From: Gorillibacterium sp.
Lineage (GTDB): Bacteria > Bacillota > Bacilli > Paenibacillales > NBRC-103111
Reading direction: 5' to 3'
Length of the DNA: 6,580 bases
Assembly (NCBI GenBank): GCA_014380705.1
Contig: JACMJI010000387.1
Span: forward strand, 1-6,580
The notes under the pieces were generated by a model. It did not search any database and was not told the DNA's origin. It saw nothing but the letters and a program-made list of their open reading frames with translations. Positions 5,686-6,580 of this stretch are shown in pieces (positions within the stretch are counted from its first letter, which is position 1; every line of letters starts with the position of its first letter). The position numbers and the translations under genes are program-made.

Positions 5686-6580
5686 ATGGATGCAACGAAT
5701 CAGGGCGGTCATGAAGGTGAGGATCGGCATGCTGCACTATTAAATAATGCTGCAGCAATTCGAGCTGTTTGTTCAGCTGTGGAAGGCACCCTTGGTCCTA
5801 AAGGACTTGACACGATGCTAGTTGGCGGGCATGGCGATGTTCTAATTACCAATGACGGGGTGACCATTCTAGAGAAAATGGATGTCTCCCATCCGGCCGC
5901 CCGCTTGCTCGTTCAAGTCGCACGTTCACAGCAGTCGGAGATTGGGGATGGGACGACAACAGCAACCGTACTCGCTGGAGCGATGGTTGCTGAAGGGACA
6001 ACTCAGGTGATCAAGGGTGTTCCTGTTGCTAAAGTGGTTGCGGGAATCGAAGAAGGGATGCGAATTGCGGCGGGATATCTCACGTCCATTGCCTATCCGA
6101 TCAAGGGTCTTGATGATCCGATGCTATATCAAATTGCCTACATAGCTGGTCGGGAGCATGCTGACCTTGCAGAGCTTGTTCTAGAGGGCGCGCGTCTTAT
6201 CGGCTCAGACCGATTGATGGATGAGCGCTTCCGCTTCCAAGATGCTGTGACTGCCCTTGATAAAGGGGACAACGAGGTTTACCCGGGACTATTCCTTACA
6301 AGGAAGCCGGCTGCCGGATTTTTTGACCGGGAGGAAGCTTCTGGGACGGGCGTTCTCATCCTGATGGACGCGCTTGAGCCGGAGAAGCCAGCGGATGAAG
6401 CGCTAGCCACGGAAGCCGGCTTCCGGGAATATACCGCTTCTAAGGAACGGTTTCGCGGCGAACTTGAGCGTCTGTCGGAGCTTGGCATCGGCCTCATTGC
6501 AGCCGATCGCGGGGTCGACGCGGAAGCGGAGCAATTCTGCGCCGACCGCGGCATCATGGTGCTGCCGCGCTTGCCGCGCC
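5686..6580 (+). CDS. Archaeal-type (group II/III) TCP-1/cpn60 chaperonin, N-terminal 298 residues, truncated by window edge
   Basis: ATG at 5686 has AAAGGA (5670-5675) 10 nt upstream and the frame stays open to the window end. Equatorial-domain ATP-site motifs are intact: GTLGPKG at residues 34-40, ITNDGVTIL at 54-62, and GDGTTT at 87-92 with the Mg-binding Asp88. NDG (rather than KDG) and MDVSHPAA at 65-72 are thermosome/CCT-like, not GroEL-like. After the intermediate domain, VLILMDALEPEKP (223-235) and GIGLIAADRGVDAEAEQFCADRGI (about 267-290) align with the thermosome apical domain. The roughly 35 residues between them match in length and charge the helical protrusion that forms the built-in lid, so GroES should not be needed. 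Bacterial group III chaperonins, best known from Carboxydothermus hydrogenoformans, sit in dnaK operons; this one follows CIRCE and hrcA. The second half, including the catalytic intermediate-domain Asp, lies outside. GC rises to about 64% after 6301. Confidence 0.9.
   Translation, partial: MDATNQGGHEGEDRHAALLNNAAAIRAVCSAVEGTLGPKGLDTMLVGGHGDVLITNDGVTILEKMDVSHPAARLLVQVARSQQSEIGDGTTTATVLAGAMVAEGTTQVIKGVPVAKVVAGIEEGMRIAAGYLTSIAYPIKGLDDPMLYQIAYIAGREHADLAELVLEGARLIGSDRLMDERFRFQDAVTALDKGDNEVYPGLFLTRKPAAGFFDREEASGTGVLILMDALEPEKPADEALATEAGFREYTASKERFRGELERLSELGIGLIAADRGVDAEAEQFCADRGIMVLPRLPR

Noticed and set aside
6279..6557. 92-codon minus-strand ORF at the right edge
   Set aside because: It is the Ser/Arg/Pro-rich antisense shadow of the GC-rich part of the chaperonin gene, where stop codons are rare in all frames.

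Overview
The window looks like a chromosomal segment of a low-to-mid-GC, endospore-forming Firmicute, most likely of the Paenibacillaceae (Paenibacillus/Cohnella type). This rests on four things: the gene order lepA - hemW - acetyltransferase - hrcA, all on the + strand; a perfect CIRCE operator; Gram-positive Shine-Dalgarno sequences; and protein sequences very close to Bacillus/Paenibacillus families. No database search was possible, so the genus is an inference.

Layout. Positions 1-396 hold the 3' end of a Gly/Ser/Ala/Glu-rich protein with a C-terminal amphipathic helix. It sits where Bacilli usually have the small yqxA (DUF3679) gene between spoIIP and lepA. A strong extended -10 promoter then leads into lepA (elongation factor 4, 489-2315). 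A large hairpin with a T-tract closes lepA. Next comes about 490 nt without a convincing gene, holding a possible promoter, a 154-bp non-coding element bounded by a perfect 10-bp inverted repeat (probably a dispersed repeat), and small hairpins. hemW (2807-3967) follows, then a GNAT acetyltransferase of the ArgA-like type (4034-4507) with its own promoter embedded in a dyad. Its terminator overlaps the promoter of the heat-shock operon. That operon starts with CIRCE (4550-4576) and hrcA (4625-5656).

The most interesting gene is the last one. It starts at 5686, 29 nt after hrcA, and runs off the right edge. It is not grpE, the usual next gene, but a chaperonin of the archaeal/eukaryotic-like type (thermosome/CCT-like, 'group III' in bacteria). 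It has an intact N-terminal equatorial domain, ATP-binding motifs, and a segment matching the built-in lid of group II chaperonins. HrcA with CIRCE would therefore control an archaeal-type chaperonin, presumably together with grpE-dnaK-dnaJ downstream. GC content climbs clearly inside this gene, from about 51% near its start to about 64% in the apical-domain part.

Functionally the window combines translation quality control (LepA), heme handling (HemW), probable arginine biosynthesis (acetyltransferase) and heat-shock proteostasis (HrcA, chaperonin).
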